Of a DNA stretch of 35,358 nt, positions 35,296-35,358 are shown in pieces. The translations under genes were made by a program, and so were the position numbers. Numbering within the stretch: position 1 is the stretch's first letter; each line of letters begins with the position of its first letter. The DNA comes from Allobacillus salarius (GTDB taxonomy: Bacteria > Bacillota > Bacilli > Bacillales > Alkalibacillaceae): positions 1-35,358 of the forward strand of contig NZ_VMHE01000021.1 in NCBI RefSeq assembly GCF_007559425.1. The letters are read 5' to 3'. A model generated the notes under the pieces. The model was not told the origin of the DNA. It saw only the letters and a list, made by a program, of their open reading frames with translations, and ran no database searches.

Positions 35296-35358
35296 GTTTG
35301 TGTAAAAAAGTAGGGTGATCCGGTGGAGGGTTATTTCCCCTCCTCGCTTTCGGTCTGA
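35280..35358. mobile_element. possible IS256/Mutator-family insertion-sequence end (partial)
   Basis: From about 35280 the sequence GGTACCGTCAATAAGTTTGTG and TAAAAAAG resembles the terminal inverted repeats of IS256-family elements in Firmicutes, which carry a TTGTGTAAAA block close to the tip. After it comes a GGAGGG-TTATTT-CCCCTCC hairpin (about 35325-35343). The element runs off the window, so no transposase can be checked. Confidence 0.4.

Overview
The window comes from a low-GC Gram-positive bacterium, most likely a Bacillaceae-type Bacillales. Evidence: AGGAGG-type ribosome binding sites on nearly every gene, Bacillus/Staphylococcus-like CsoR and CadC regulators with their exact metal-ligand spacing, a purine riboswitch of the B. 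subtilis xpt type, U-tailed hairpin terminators, and a degenerate Bacillaceae-type intergenic repeat. I cannot name the genus. No rRNA, tRNA, phage or CRISPR array is visible.

Layout. (1) 1-1156: a decayed left edge, with pieces of a broken gene in several frames and one small unrecognised gene. (2) 1157-5274: a five-gene operon for lipoylation-dependent ADP-ribosylation (GcvH-L, zinc macrodomain, class M sirtuin, lipoate ligase, luciferase-like flavoprotein). (3) 5994-14058: a complete type I Wadjet system, jetABCD, an SMC-like anti-plasmid machine. (4) 14426-17380, minus strand: a CstA-family transporter and a DHA2-type MFS exporter. (5) 17513-20508: csoR-copA-copZ copper homeostasis under a textbook CsoR promoter/operator. 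(6) 21391-24022: cadC-cadA cadmium/zinc efflux under a CadC-type operator. (7) 24385-26118: a frameshifted DUF305 gene and a rhodanese-DUF302-glutaredoxin operon, each preceded by a CsoR/CstR-like operator. (8) 26222-27090: a small membrane peptide and a pentapeptide-repeat-like protein. (9) 27501-30227: a guanine-class purine riboswitch with terminator, controlling an NCS2 purine permease and a Rieske oxygenase. (10) 30646-34459, minus strand: a large COG1112-type SF1 helicase with a C-terminal endonuclease-like domain, possibly a single-gene defence system. (11) 35050-end: the start of an unknown gene that appears to be interrupted by the end of an insertion sequence.

The strongest unexplained signal is a set of long, degenerate, helically phased tandem arrays between operons. 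Two direct-oriented 21-bp arrays (about 5334-5820 and 14102-14370) bracket the Wadjet operon. They share a 34-nt identical block and have matching 1-nt phase jogs at the same internal transitions, so they look like copies of one ordered array. Two arrays with an exact 52-bp period (20575-20830 and 24020-24330) bracket the cadmium operon. A further 21-bp array (27111-27306) follows the pentapeptide gene, and smaller related pieces lie at 21001-21080 and 21143-21250. All these arrays begin just after the 3' end of a transcription unit, or in one case on the stop codon itself. Both periods are whole numbers of helical turns. I recognise no named repeat family here.
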